A stretch of DNA of 64,000 nt from the NCBI GenBank assembly GCA_964595575.1, contig CAZQRA010000003.1:41005-105004 (forward strand). The letters run 5' to 3'. A program made the translations under genes and the position numbers. How positions within the stretch are numbered: the first letter of the stretch is position 1; every line of letters starts with the position of its first letter. Shown in pieces: positions 8,016-16,125 of this stretch. The notes below the pieces were generated by a model. The model did no database searches, was not told the DNA's origin, and was given only the letters and a program-made list of their open reading frames with translations. Origin of the DNA: PALSA-612 sp964595575. Its GTDB lineage: Bacteria > Actinomycetota > Thermoleophilia > Gaiellales > Gaiellaceae.

Positions 8016-8908
8016 TCACCCGAGCCACGCAATCTCCTCCCCTCCCTCCCGTACCTCGCGCCAGAGCATCGACCGCAGGCGCTGCTGGGCCCTCGGCGTC
8101 ATGCCGAGGAGGGGGAGTTGGCTCGCGTACTGCCGGATGGCACGCCACTTGGCGATCCAGTCCCGTGGGGAGGACGCCACCCGGATCCAGCGCGGCTGTC
8201 CACCGACCGCATCCGCGAGCCAGGGCACGGGCTCGGGCCGCGGGTCGAGCCCGGTTGCGACGCGGAAGGCGTACGGCTGCTCGGCATACAGGACGACATC
8301 GCGCACCGGCAGTGGGGACGTAAGGAGGGCGCGGGTCAGCCACGCGTGGTCGCGGTGGGAGAGCGGATAGCCCGGGAGCAGCGCGACGTCGGCCCCGCGC
8401 ACGACGTCGTGAACCGACTCCATGATCTCGCGCTCGCTCCCGCCGCGCTCGTACTGCTCGTCGCCGTACGGAAGCCAGATGGGCGTCGCGCCCAGGGCCC
8501 GGCACGCTCGACGATCCTCCTCGCGGCGGACGGAGGCGGCCTGACCCTGGGTCGCGAATCCGGCACGGCGATCCCAGCCCCCGGCCGGAGCGGGCGAGGC
8601 AGGATCGCCGCGAAGACCGTAAGCACGAGAACCCTCGCACCTGCGCGCGCTGCACCCGCGATGGTCGCTCCCAGCGAGAGCGCCGCGTCGTCCAGGTGCG
8701 GCGAGATGACCACTACCCGGCTCGAAGGCAGCTCGAGCCGGGGCGGCGAGCATTCAGATGACACCGTCGGACTATCATCGGCGACCTGTGAGGTCGAGAC
8801 AAGGACCGAACGGGCCGGCTGGAGAGGGCTCGTCCCCGAGCCCGTCAAGCGTCGCCTGCCCCCAACCGTCGAGAGGGGGCGCAAGGCGCGGCGCGCTACG
8901 CGCCTCAA
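8016..8908 (-). pseudogene. PIG-L/LmbE-type deacetylase gene, frameshifted
   Basis: PIG-L family enzymes are Zn-dependent N-deacetylases of GlcNAc-containing substrates. The N-terminal part is read in one frame (VVVISPHLDDAALSLGA, carrying the metal-binding PHLDD, then VLVLTVFA) and the rest in another (GDPASPAPAGGWDRRAGF, later LLPGYPLSHRDHAWL with a conserved His/Asp pair, LYAEQPYAF and SQLPLLG). One missing base near 8610 (a G in the GTCTTCGCGG run) accounts for the break. The TTG at 8908 is the apparent start. A single-base sequencing error is possible, but decay fits the neighbourhood. A second family fragment lies at 9718-10260 on the other strand. Confidence 0.72.
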
Positions 8909-9378
8909 CGTCCTGCAGGCGCTTCAGTACCAGTAGCCGCTACTCGCTGATCGCCTTCGGCACCACCCGCTTGCGCCGACGGGCGGCGAACCTGGAAGCC
9001 CTGCTCCCACGGCGCGAGGACGAGCTTGCCCCTCCATGGTCGGGAGGACGACCTGGTGCGACGTCGGGTGCCGCTTGGTCGCGGCGGTGCGGCGTCTCGA
9101 ACCAGAGTGGCCGGCCGCGTGCCGGTGCTCCCGGCCGTACGTACGGTCTTGATTGGCCGGCGAACAAGCGAGCCTCGCAAGGACGCAGGGAGAACCGAGA
9201 CCGGTTGGCATTCGGCCGACCGAGGACACGGGCATGCGACGGCTTGCAGCCCGCCAAGCCTGCTCGGCGAAATAGGCCTTGGCGTCGTAGCCGGTCCCGG
9301 GACGCAAGCCGGGAACGTCGAAGGCCTTCGTCAGGGCAACCGCCTTGCGCGCGCACTGCTGGACGCTCCGCAGTGGCA
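8909..9378. other. Degenerate stretch without a recognisable gene
   Basis: About 470 bases between the PIG-L pseudogene and the GT2/ISL3 fragments. Frames are open on both strands because of GC content, but I recognise nothing over most of it. On the minus strand around 9240-9378 a protein-like stretch appears (LTKAFDVPGLRPGTGYDAKA continuing to YFAEQAWRAASRR) that looks like a real coding remnant, but I cannot name its family. The rest looks like shuffled debris. Confidence 0.4.
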
Positions 9379-9452
9379 GGAGGGGGGATCGAGGAGTACT
9401 ACGACTCCATGGTCGTCGCAGACGACGCTCTTGCCCGTGGGCTCGAGGACGG
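9379..9452 (+). pseudogene. C-terminal fragment of a GT2-family gene
   Basis: Encodes GGIEEYYDSMVVADDALARG followed by LEDGTG, matching the segment GRMQEYYQSLEVDDQELERG + LAEGT of the intact GT2 protein at 6382. It has no start and no catalytic region, and it runs directly into the ISL3 transposase tail at about 9452. It is a short relic in the same orientation as the transposase fragment. Confidence 0.65.
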
Positions 9453-9703
9453 CACTGGAGTGGCTGCGAGCGGCGCGGGCGAGCCTGCTCGTCCCCTTCA
9501 TCCGCGCCGCCACCACCATCGCCGAGCACGCCGAGGCCGTCGTCAACGCGATCAGGCTCGGACTCTCCAACGCCCGCCTGGAAGCGATGAACTCAACCGT
9601 GCGCCTCATCTCGCACCGCTCCCGCGGCTTCCGCTGCCTCGAATCCCTGCTCGCCATGATCCGACTCGTCTGCGGCAAGATCCCGGTCGCCCTACCCACG
9701 TGA
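9452..9703 (+). mobile_element. ISL3-family transposase, C-terminal fragment
   Basis: About 84 residues of the ISL3 transposase C-terminus: IRLGLSNARLEAMNSTVRLI followed by SHRSRGFRCLESLLAMIRL, the usual place of the last catalytic glutamate (here LEAMN). The N-terminal zinc-finger and the first catalytic aspartates are missing, so the element is dead. Its left boundary is a fusion to a GT2 relic; its right end is marked by the candidate inverted repeat at 9696-9717. Confidence 0.78.
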
Positions 9704-9717
9704 ATGCCGGAAGAGCC
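9696..9717. repeat. Candidate right terminal inverted repeat of the ISL3 element
   Basis: Read on the minus strand it begins GGCTCTTCCGGCATTCACG, the GGnTCTTnC type end known for ISL3-family elements. It overlaps the transposase stop codon, and PIG-L coding sequence resumes immediately after it. No matching left end was found upstream. Confidence 0.6.
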
Positions 9718-10260
9718 GGATTTCGCACGGAGGGGGAGGAGGTGCGCGCGAGGCGGGGGGAGGACGCTGCCGCTTGCGCGCTGCTCGGCGCGCGCCGGCG
9801 CTGGCTTCCCTTCGGAGACGCTCCGTACGACCGCCGCGGAGGCGAGGACGAGATCTTCTCGGCTGTAGCGGAGGCCTGCGCCGGCGCGGATGTCGTCGTG
9901 ATTCCGGGCTTCCCGCTCGAACACGACGACCACGCGTGGCTCAGTCCGCTCTTGCTTCGCAACGGGCTCCCGGGCCGCAGGCTGGGTCTCTACGCAGAGC
10001 AACCGTATGCGTATCGCTCGGGCAGGCCACCCGCGGTCCCCGATTGCCTGCGACCGTTCGTTCCCCAGTCGGCTACCTGGAGGCGGCTGCCCGCCCGCCC
10101 GGTTGATTGGGTGAGGAAATGGAGAGGGGTCCGCTCCTACCGCTCCCAGCTTCCGTTGCTCGGGCTCACCCGCCGAGCAGGGGCGAGCCTCCACCGCATG
10201 CTCGTGGACGAGATCACGGGGGGAGGCGAGGCGGTTGCCTGGCTTGCGGCTCCGGAGTGA
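9718..10260 (+). pseudogene. PIG-L/LmbE-type deacetylase, 3' part interrupted by ISL3
   Basis: From the IS end the frame reads GFRTEGEEVRARRGEDAAAC, then WLPFGDAPYDRRGGEDEIF, VVIPGFPLEHDDHAWLSPLL, LYAEQPYAY and SQLPLLGL. It aligns over its whole length with the C-terminal two thirds of the PIG-L pseudogene at 8016-8908. The N-terminus with the PHLDD zinc motif is absent: the match begins at the IS junction. The long open frame upstream (from 8758) is non-homologous. It is inactive as it stands. Confidence 0.72.
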
Positions 10261-10434
10261 TAGCCCCTCTCAGGCACGCGCCTTCGTTCCGAGCACGCCG
10301 GCCGCCGCGAGCTGCACGAAGCTGGGAGGACTCCCGGCGCGACATCGAGGGAAGCGCCGCGCCTTCGCACTGCACCGTAATCGCGCCATCACCGCGGCCA
10401 AGCCGCCATCAGGCTGTCATCGACCACGATGGCG

Positions 10435-10830
10435 CTACGGGCGGACTTCGATGAAGCCGGCGGCCGAGAAGTCGCCGTCGAAAGCCAGAGCCTCGCGGAT
10501 GCGGAGACGCCGCATGAGGGCGAAGCTGGTGGCATCGAGGAGGGAGTAGGGCCGCTCGTCATGGCGTCGCAGCCAGCGCCAAGCTTCGGTGACGAGATCC
10601 TCGTCCACGTGTCGGACGGTGAGCTGGGGCAGCTCGCTCGCCGCCTCCAGGAAGTCTACCGCCCGCCGGTGCCCGGCCCGTCTGGCCAGGAAGGTCCATG
10701 TCTCGCCGAGGACGAGATCGGTGGACAGAAGCGGTCCCGTGCCCGCTTCCCAGATGGCTTTGGCTGCAGGATGGCGGCCGTCTCGGCGAAAGCGCAGGGC
10801 GACGAAGAACGAGGTGTCGACGAATCTCAC
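10435..10830 (-). CDS. vapC: PIN-domain toxin (VapC-like)
   Basis: Putative Mg-dependent endoribonuclease, 131 residues, toxin of a type II pair. PIN acidic residues are visible: Asp at the N-terminus (MRFVDTSFF), Glu in LGETW, Asp in LLDATSF and Asp in AFDGDFSAAGF. GTG start at 10830 overlaps the stop of the antitoxin gene, the usual VapBC arrangement. The intact catalytic set and normal length suggest function. About 170 bases without a recognisable feature separate it from the PIG-L fragment. Confidence 0.88.
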   Translation of the reverse strand: MRFVDTSFFVALRFRRDGRHPAAKAIWEAGTGPLLSTDLVLGETWTFLARRAGHRRAVDFLEAASELPQLTVRHVDEDLVTEAWRWLRRHDERPYSLLDATSFALMRRLRIREALAFDGDFSAAGFIEVRP

Positions 10831-11048
10831 CGGCCGTACACGACGGCGTCGATGTCTCCCGCCTCGTCGTCGATGTCGCCGATCAGCGCCGCCATGGGGT
10901 CGCGCGTGTTGTGCTTCTGGGCGCCGAGCTGCTCGCGCACGTAGAGGCGGATCAGGGCGGCCTTCGACGTCTTTCGCCGTGCCGCCTCCACGGCCAGGGC
11001 CTCATCGAGCTCCTCCTCGATGCTGATCTGCAACCGCTTCACTCGCAT
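10827..11048 (-). CDS. vapB: Ribbon-helix-helix antitoxin (VapB-like)
   Basis: A 73-residue protein opening MRVKRLQISIEEELDEALAV, typical of CopG/Arc ribbon-helix-helix proteins, with an acidic C-terminal tail (DIDDEAGDIDAVVYGR) that would neutralise the adjacent PIN toxin. It should bind its own promoter region and autorepress; a perfect 6-bp inverted repeat lies 15 bases upstream (11064-11081). Start ATG at 11048; the stop overlaps the toxin GTG. Confidence 0.85.
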   Translation of the reverse strand: MRVKRLQISIEEELDEALAVEAARRKTSKAALIRLYVREQLGAQKHNTRDPMAALIGDIDDEAGDIDAVVYGR

Positions 11049-11063
11049 GATGATACATCACTT

Positions 11064-11081
11064 GTGACGCGCTTACGTCAC
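11064..11081. promoter_or_regulatory. Candidate VapB operator (inverted repeat)
   Basis: GTGACG-6-CGTCAC, a perfect palindrome with 6-bp arms and a 6-bp spacer, 15 bases upstream of the vapB-like ATG. RHH antitoxins commonly bind such repeats over their own promoter. Assignment is by position and symmetry only. Confidence 0.5.
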
Positions 11082-11117
11082 CTGGGGTGCGCCTGTGACC
11101 TGGGAGGGGACGCAGTT

Positions 11118-11258
11118 AGGCTGAGGACGACGAGCGCTACCGCCAGGCCGAGTGGGTGACGCGCATGGCGAGGCTGGCTGCCATCGAGCACGCTGCCGAC
11201 TGGGTCGTCCACGCCGACGCCGACGAGCTCTGGTGGCCGCGGGGGCAGCCAGGGACAC
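11118..11258 (+). pseudogene. Internal fragment of a GT2-family gene
   Basis: Encodes ERYRQAEWVTRMARLAAIEH, then VVHADADELWWPRG, nearly identical in DNA to 13290-13417 inside the intact GT2 gene and including the DADE metal motif. It lacks the first 60 or so codons and everything after the DxD region, where it runs into the second copy of the 124-bp repeat at 11261. It is a truncated duplicate. Confidence 0.75.
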
Positions 11259-11260
11259 GC

Positions 11261-11384
11261 CGGCGCCGGCGTCCCCGGCCGCGGCGTCGTCGAGCCCGGC
11301 GAGGTTGCCTCGGGTCGCGGCTCTTGCCGGCGCCGGCTACGAGGCGCCGTCAGCCCGCTGATCGAGTGGACGACCGGGTCGCGC
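11261..11384. repeat. 124-bp dispersed repeat, copy 2
   Basis: Second copy of the repeat at 7478-7602, same orientation. Its last 35 bases encode, on the minus strand, the C-terminus of the GT39-like membrane protein (stop at 11350). One boundary again abuts a broken GT2 gene, as in copy 1. Confidence 0.75.
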
Positions 11385-12882
11385 TGAGGAGCCGAGGGAG
11401 CGCCCAGACGCCGATCCCCTCGCTGCCTGCGACGGGCCGGTAGGACGTAGCGAGGAGCCGCGCGGCCCCGTCGACGAACACGTCCCAGCTCGTCCGGGCA
11501 TCGCGCCGCCGGGCGAACGGGTAGGAAACGAGGATGAGCTTCGGGCGCCGCCTGCGGATGCAGGCCAGGACTTCGTCGAGATGACGCGAGAAGGGATACT
11601 GGTGGAAGCGGGGACAGGCGAGCCTCCAGTCGCCGTGCAGGAACGCCGCGTGCGCCTGCTCGTTGTTCGTCCCCAGCACCGCGTAGGTGACGCGGGGGAC
11701 GTCCGGTAGGAGCGCGGCTCGCGCCTCCTCGAGGGCGATCGCGGCCCGGCTTCGTCCCTCGGAGCCCCAGCTCTCGCCGATCGCGAGGCCGGGGGCCGAG
11801 GAGAGCCCGCCCAGGGCCCACACCGGAAGAGCTACCGCCGCCAGCATCGCCGCAAGGCGCAGCGGCAGCGGTTGGAGGCGCTCGGCAGCCGTCGCCAAGA
11901 GGGCGACGAGCACGACCCCTGGAAAGGCCAACATCTGCGCGTGGTGGTCCCACACGGCTGTGGCGGCAAGCGTGGCGGCCGTCGCCGAGCCGGTGGCCAG
12001 GAGCAGCCCGGACAGCGCCCGCAGGGCGGCCGGCGGCGCCCCTCCTTCGCCCCGCCTTCCCCGCCGGAGTCCGGCCGCGGCCACGGCCGCCCCGGCTGCG
12101 AAGACGACCGCGATAGCGAGCGAGTTGTCGGTGACCCCTGCCAGCGACCAGAGATGACCGTAGAGGCCCTGGGGACGACCGGTGGCGCGGAGGACGTCGC
12201 TCGAGTAGAAGACGTTGTCGACGAGGACGCGACGGTATGCGCCGAGCTCGCCACGGCCGGCGAGGAGGGCGGCCGCTACCGCGAGGACGGCCGCCAGCCC
12301 CCCGGCCGCCCGCCCCGCTCCCTGTCTTCTGCCCTCGGGCAGCGCCACCGCTAGCAGCGCCAGCGGCCCGCTTGCGACGACGAGCAGGAGGCTCGCCTTG
12401 TAGAGCGTCGCGATCCCGAGCAGCGCTCCTGAGGTAACGAAGCGGCGGCGGGCCCACAGCCAGGAGACGAGCGGCGCGAGCCCGAGGGCCGGCAGCATCG
12501 AGTAGCCCGCGTAGTAGTAGGCACCTGTGAGGAGCAGCGGGTAGGCGACGAGCCCGATGGCGGCCACGAGTCGTGAGCTGCCGAGCGCTCGAAGGAGCGC
12601 TGCGATCCCGGCCCCGCCGAGCGCCAGCCAGAGCGCGTCGAGGAGGAACGGCAGCCGCCAGTCACCGGCGAGCGCCGCTGCGAACGTGTAGAAGAAGAGC
12701 GGATCCTTGTTGTCGAAGACGTCGCGGTAGAGATGGTCTCCTGCGAGCAGCCGCCCGGCGACGCTCAGGAAGATGCCGGCATCCGACTCCACGCTGGGGC
12801 GGCCGCGAAGCAAGACAAGCACTACCCCGAGGCCGAGGCCTGCTCCGCCGACCGCCAGGTAGGCTCGCCACTGATGCTTCAC
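11350..12882 (-). CDS. Polytopic membrane glycosyltransferase (GT39/ArnT-like, GT-C fold)
   Basis: About 510 residues, with many predicted membrane segments. The first extracytoplasmic loop carries the acidic motif typical of PMT_2-type lipid-phosphate-sugar transferases (ESDAGIF about residue 30, then YRDVFDNKDPLFFY). The C-terminal soluble part follows the last helix (YAVLGTNNEQAHAAF, PKLILVSYPF). It would use a polyprenyl-phosphate sugar on the outer membrane face. GTG at 12882 (VKHQWRAYLAV) is preferred because the first helix follows at once; the frame stays open to an ATG at 13026 through low-complexity sequence. The last codons lie inside the 124-bp repeat. Divergent from the GT2 gene at 13113; the roughly 230 bases between hold nothing I recognise. 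Confidence 0.72.
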   Translation of the reverse strand: MKHQWRAYLAVGGAGLGLGVVLVLLRGRPSVESDAGIFLSVAGRLLAGDHLYRDVFDNKDPLFFYTFAAALAGDWRLPFLLDALWLALGGAGIAALLRALGSSRLVAAIGLVAYPLLLTGAYYYAGYSMLPALGLAPLVSWLWARRRFVTSGALLGIATLYKASLLLVVASGPLALLAVALPEGRRQGAGRAAGGLAAVLAVAAALLAGRGELGAYRRVLVDNVFYSSDVLRATGRPQGLYGHLWSLAGVTDNSLAIAVVFAAGAAVAAAGLRRGRRGEGGAPPAALRALSGLLLATGSATAATLAATAVWDHHAQMLAFPGVVLVALLATAAERLQPLPLRLAAMLAAVALPVWALGGLSSAPGLAIGESWGSEGRSRAAIALEEARAALLPDVPRVTYAVLGTNNEQAHAAFLHGDWRLACPRFHQYPFSRHLDEVLACIRRRRPKLILVSYPFARRRDARTSWDVFVDGAARLLATSYRPVAGSEGIGVWALPRLLSATRSSTRSAG

Positions 12883-13112
12883 CCGGGTAGCGTAGAGTCC
12901 GCGGCGAGGCGCTACGGTGGGGCGAGGGGCGACCGACTGCCCGCCGGGGAGAGGCGTCGCCTCTCCCCGGGCCCAGGCGCCGAAGGTCGTTGCCGGCCCG
13001 ACCTCGGGGCCTATCTGGGGCGCCATTCTCGGGGACGCCGAGTGCCAGGAAGGAGGCGAACGGCTCGACCGTGCCCCCGCGTCCCGGCGATCCCGAGCAG
13101 GGTGGCGCGCCC

Positions 13113-14186
13113 GTGAGGATCGTCATGACCCTCCTTGTCCGCGACGAGGCGGACATCGTCGACGCTCAGCTTGCCTTCCACTTGGCGGCGGGGGTCGACT
13201 TCGTGATCGCCACCGACCACCGCTCCCAGGACGGCACCACCGACATTCTCCGCCGCTACGAGCGCCAAGGGGTGCTGCGCCTGATCCGCGAGGAGGACGA
13301 GCGCTACCGCCAGGCGGAGTGGGTGACGCGGATGGCGAGGCTGGCTGCCACCGAGCACGGCGCCGACTGGGTCATCCACGCCGACGCCGACGAGTTCTTC
13401 TGGCCGCGGGGCGGCGACCTCAAGGAGGTGCTTGCTGCCATCCCTCCCCGCTTCAGCCTCGTCTTCGGCCTCTGGCGCCACTTCGCGCCTCGTCCGGACG
13501 ACGGACGCCACTTCGCTGAGCGTATGGTCTACCGCCTCTCTCCCTACGGCCCCGGCACCGGGTCCGCCGATCCCTTCCATCCCCAGGTGAAGGTCGCCCA
13601 TCGGGCCGACGAGGCAGCGGTCGTCGCCCCTGGAAACCACGATGCCTCCTCGCCCCGTCTCGTCCTCTTGCGTGGCTGGTACCCGCTCGAGGTGCTGCAC
13701 TTCCCCTTGCGCTCGCTCGGACAGCTGGGAAGGAAGTACGGGCCCAAGGCGAAGGCACGGAGACTCGGGCCCGAGCCCGTGCCCCGACACATCGAGGCTG
13801 CAGAGCAGGCGCTGGCCGATGGGCGCCAGGACGAGCTGTGGCTTCGCTGGCAGCTCGACGACGCTCGCGCCGAGCGCCGGCTCGCGACCGGCGAGGTCGC
13901 CTTGGACACGAGGGTGCGGGACGCCCTCCGCCTCCTTGCCGGGGTCGGGGAGCTGCCGGCCGCGCCGACCTTCCCGGACGCACTGCCTCGGCTGCGCTTC
14001 CCGGAGGAGGACCTGGAGGCGCGAGCTTCGCATGCCGACGATGCCTCGGCTCTCGCTGCCATCGACGCCCAGGCTCGGCTGGAGCGTCGGGTGGTCGCCT
14101 TCGAGCGGCGGCTGGCTGCGCTGGAGAGCTGGCGCTTGGGAGCGATCACTCGACGAGCGACGGCTCGGGTCCTGCGGAGACGGTGA
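13113..14186 (+). CDS. Glycosyltransferase family 2-like (Glyco_tranf_2_4 type)
   Basis: Intact 357-residue paralog of the enzyme at 6382; the first 100 residues are almost the same, including RDEADIVDAQLAFHL, ATDHRSQDGTT and HADADEFFWPRG. The middle differs (FGLWRHFAPRPDDGRHF), which may change acceptor choice. The C-terminal signature is WYPLEVLHFPLRSLGQ, then LDTRVRDALR and a basic tail. GTG at 13113 (VRIVMTLLVRDE) is fixed by the conserved N-terminus. Its stop overlaps the GTG of the following GT4 gene. The fragment at 11118-11258 is nearly identical to part of this gene. Confidence 0.82.
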   Translation: MRIVMTLLVRDEADIVDAQLAFHLAAGVDFVIATDHRSQDGTTDILRRYERQGVLRLIREEDERYRQAEWVTRMARLAATEHGADWVIHADADEFFWPRGGDLKEVLAAIPPRFSLVFGLWRHFAPRPDDGRHFAERMVYRLSPYGPGTGSADPFHPQVKVAHRADEAAVVAPGNHDASSPRLVLLRGWYPLEVLHFPLRSLGQLGRKYGPKAKARRLGPEPVPRHIEAAEQALADGRQDELWLRWQLDDARAERRLATGEVALDTRVRDALRLLAGVGELPAAPTFPDALPRLRFPEEDLEARASHADDASALAAIDAQARLERRVVAFERRLAALESWRLGAITRRATARVLRRR

Positions 14187-15361
14187 GCGGCGGCAGTCGT
14201 CTCCGGGGAGCCCGAGTCGTGCTCGTCCTTGCCTGGCCCTTCCTGGGCGGAGCGGAGCGGTCTGCCCTCGCCCTCGCCCGCCACCTGAAGGAGGCGGAGG
14301 GTGCGGAGGTCGAGGTGTGCGCTCTCAGCGCCGAGGGGGGCCGGGCGGTGGAGACGGCGGAGGGGCTGGGGATCCCTTGGCGGCCCTGTCCCGTGCTCTG
14401 GAGCGGGCCGAGGTGGGCGAAGGCCGCCGAGCTCCTCCGGCTTGCGACCTTCCTTCGCTCCCGCCGCCCCGATGCCCTCGTGCCCTACTGCAGCTTTCCC
14501 AACGTCCTCTGTGGGCTCGTGTGGCGCTGGACGGGGGCCAAGACGTGCGTCTGGAACCAGCAGGACGTGAGCCCCTTTCGGCGTTTGGGGCCCCGGCTGC
14601 AGCGGCTGGCTGCCGCCAGGACGCCGCTCTTCGTGTGCAACGCCGAGCACGCCACACGCCACCTGACGGAAACGCTGGGCGTGCCTCGAGAGCGGATTCG
14701 CACGGTTCGTCCGGGCATAGCGCTGGAGCCGCCTCTCCTGGACGGGCCTGCCTGGCGGAGGCGGCTTGGCCTCGGGGAAGACGACCTGGTCGCCTGCATG
14801 GTGGCCCACCTCCACCGCCAGAAGGACCACGCCACCCTCCTTCGGGCCTGGCGGAGCCTGGTCGACCGGCTCACGGTGGCAGGCCGGCGGGCGGTACTCC
14901 TTCTGGCCGGGCGGCCGGCCGGGAACGAGGATGCCCTCAAGGCCCTCGCCTTCGACCTCGAGCTGGGGACGAGCGTCCGCTTCCTGGGTGAGGTGGAGGA
15001 CGTGGCCGGCCTCCTCTCTAGCTGCGACATTGGCGTCCTCAGCTCGCCCAGGGAGGGGCTCCCGACCGCGGTGTTGGAGTACATGGCGGCCGGGCTTCCG
15101 GTGGCGGGGACGGACATCCCCGGCATCCGAGAGGCAGTGGGGGAGGAGGGCTACCCCTTCCTCGCCCCTCCCGGCGACGCCGACGGCTTGGCCCAGGTCC
15201 TCCTGCGCCTAGCGGAGAGCCAGGACCTGCGCCGGAAGCTGGGCCGAGCGGGCGCCGAGCGCGTCCGCAGGGAGTTCAGCCTGGAGCGGGCCCTCGAGCA
15301 GCACTCGTTGCTCCTCGCCGAGGCGCTGGCCGGTCCCAGAGACAGGCTCCGGCGCCGCTGA
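14183..15361 (+). CDS. Glycosyltransferase family 4 (GT-B)
   Basis: 392 residues. The N-terminal acceptor domain opens GARVVLVLAWPFLGGAERSA, with the glycine-rich loop near residue 20. The C-terminal donor domain has VAHLHRQKDHATLL and the EX7E element in SSPREGLPTAVLEYMAAGLP, as in GT4 enzymes using UDP/GDP sugars with retention. GTG at 14183 overlaps the GT2 stop, so the two genes are probably co-translated and may act on the same glycan. Donor and acceptor unknown. Confidence 0.87.
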   Translation: MSGGSRLRGARVVLVLAWPFLGGAERSALALARHLKEAEGAEVEVCALSAEGGRAVETAEGLGIPWRPCPVLWSGPRWAKAAELLRLATFLRSRRPDALVPYCSFPNVLCGLVWRWTGAKTCVWNQQDVSPFRRLGPRLQRLAAARTPLFVCNAEHATRHLTETLGVPRERIRTVRPGIALEPPLLDGPAWRRRLGLGEDDLVACMVAHLHRQKDHATLLRAWRSLVDRLTVAGRRAVLLLAGRPAGNEDALKALAFDLELGTSVRFLGEVEDVAGLLSSCDIGVLSSPREGLPTAVLEYMAAGLPVAGTDIPGIREAVGEEGYPFLAPPGDADGLAQVLLRLAESQDLRRKLGRAGAERVRREFSLERALEQHSLLLAEALAGPRDRLRRR

Positions 15362-15442
15362 GGACTCTTCCGCTGGGCGGGGCGGCCGGGCCGGGATCGC
15401 GCCGGGCTCGAGCGCGGTCGGCGTTTGGCGTGGGAGGCGCGC

Positions 15443-15898
15443 TCAGCTCAGGTCGTCCAGGTGGATGTACGCGAGCGTGTCCAGACGGCGGAAGTCGCCG
15501 TCGTTGGCGACGAGGGCCGTGCAGCCCTCCTCGGCGGCGGTGGCAGCGACGACTGCATCGACGAGTCTCAACCCCAGCCGGGCGCGAAGCTCGGCGGCCC
15601 TCCTACCGACCGTGCGAGTGACCGGCGCCGCTCGCAGCAGGGATCCGTCGAAGAGCTGCTCGATGGCAGCCGCCTCCCCGGGGCGATCGGCTACGAGGGC
15701 ACCTACCAGAAGCTCTGCCTCGCAGAGGACTGAAGCCACGAGCTCGATGGAGCCGGAGGCCGCCAGCTCGAGGAGCTCGGCGACCAGCTCGTCCCGAGGC
15801 GAGTATCCGCCCAGGAAGTACACGAGAGGCGCCGTGTCCACCGCGACGCGCTCGTGCCCGGCGAGGGCCCGCGAGAGAGGGCCGCCTACCGCTCCCAC
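15443..15898 (-). CDS. vapC: PIN-domain toxin (VapC-like)
   Basis: 151 residues with PIN catalytic acids in VAVDTAPLVYF, SVLCEAELLVG, LRLVDAVVAA and VANDGDFRRL. Predicted endoribonuclease toxin. GTG at 15898 overlaps the end of the AbrB-type antitoxin gene by 13 bases. The N-terminal extension before VAVDTAP is slightly long; an internal start is possible. About 80 bases separate its 3' end from the convergent GT4 gene. Confidence 0.85.
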   Translation of the reverse strand: MGAVGGPLSRALAGHERVAVDTAPLVYFLGGYSPRDELVAELLELAASGSIELVASVLCEAELLVGALVADRPGEAAAIEQLFDGSLLRAAPVTRTVGRRAAELRARLGLRLVDAVVAATAAEEGCTALVANDGDFRRLDTLAYIHLDDLS

Positions 15899-16119
15899 TC
15901 TCGCCGGAGACCGCGGAGGTACTCGTCGGGGTCGTCGCCGTAGATGCCCCTGAGCGCGCCTTGCAGGCTCCTGACCTCCTGGTCGAGGCGGCGAACGAGC
16001 AGCGTACCGTTCTCGACCCGAAGCGCCACCCGGTCGCCGGGGCCGATGCCGAGCCTCTCCCGGACCCAGGCGGGAATCGTTATCTGGCTCTTCGAGGAGA
16101 GGGTGGCCGTGGTCTTCAT
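15886..16119 (-). CDS. AbrB/MazE-type antitoxin
   Basis: 77 residues with the SpoVT-AbrB swapped-hairpin fold pattern (SSKSQITIPAWVRERLGIGPGDRVAL, shown in part as SKSQITIPAWVRERLG) and an acidic C-terminal toxin-binding tail (YGDDPDEYLRG). It pairs with the downstream PIN toxin; AbrB+PIN pairings are a known VapBC variant. ATG at 16119 is chosen over longer readings because a promoter-like element sits immediately upstream and the AbrB domain begins here. Confidence 0.85.
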   Translation of the reverse strand: MKTTATLSSKSQITIPAWVRERLGIGPGDRVALRVENGTLLVRRLDQEVRSLQGALRGIYGDDPDEYLRGLRREWER

Positions 16120-16125
16120 GCTCCG

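Noticed and set aside
11046..11056. Leaderless promoter for the vapB-like gene
   Set aside because: The only -10-like hexamer (TATCAT on the minus strand) would lie one base from the ATG, too close for transcription to start before the codon.
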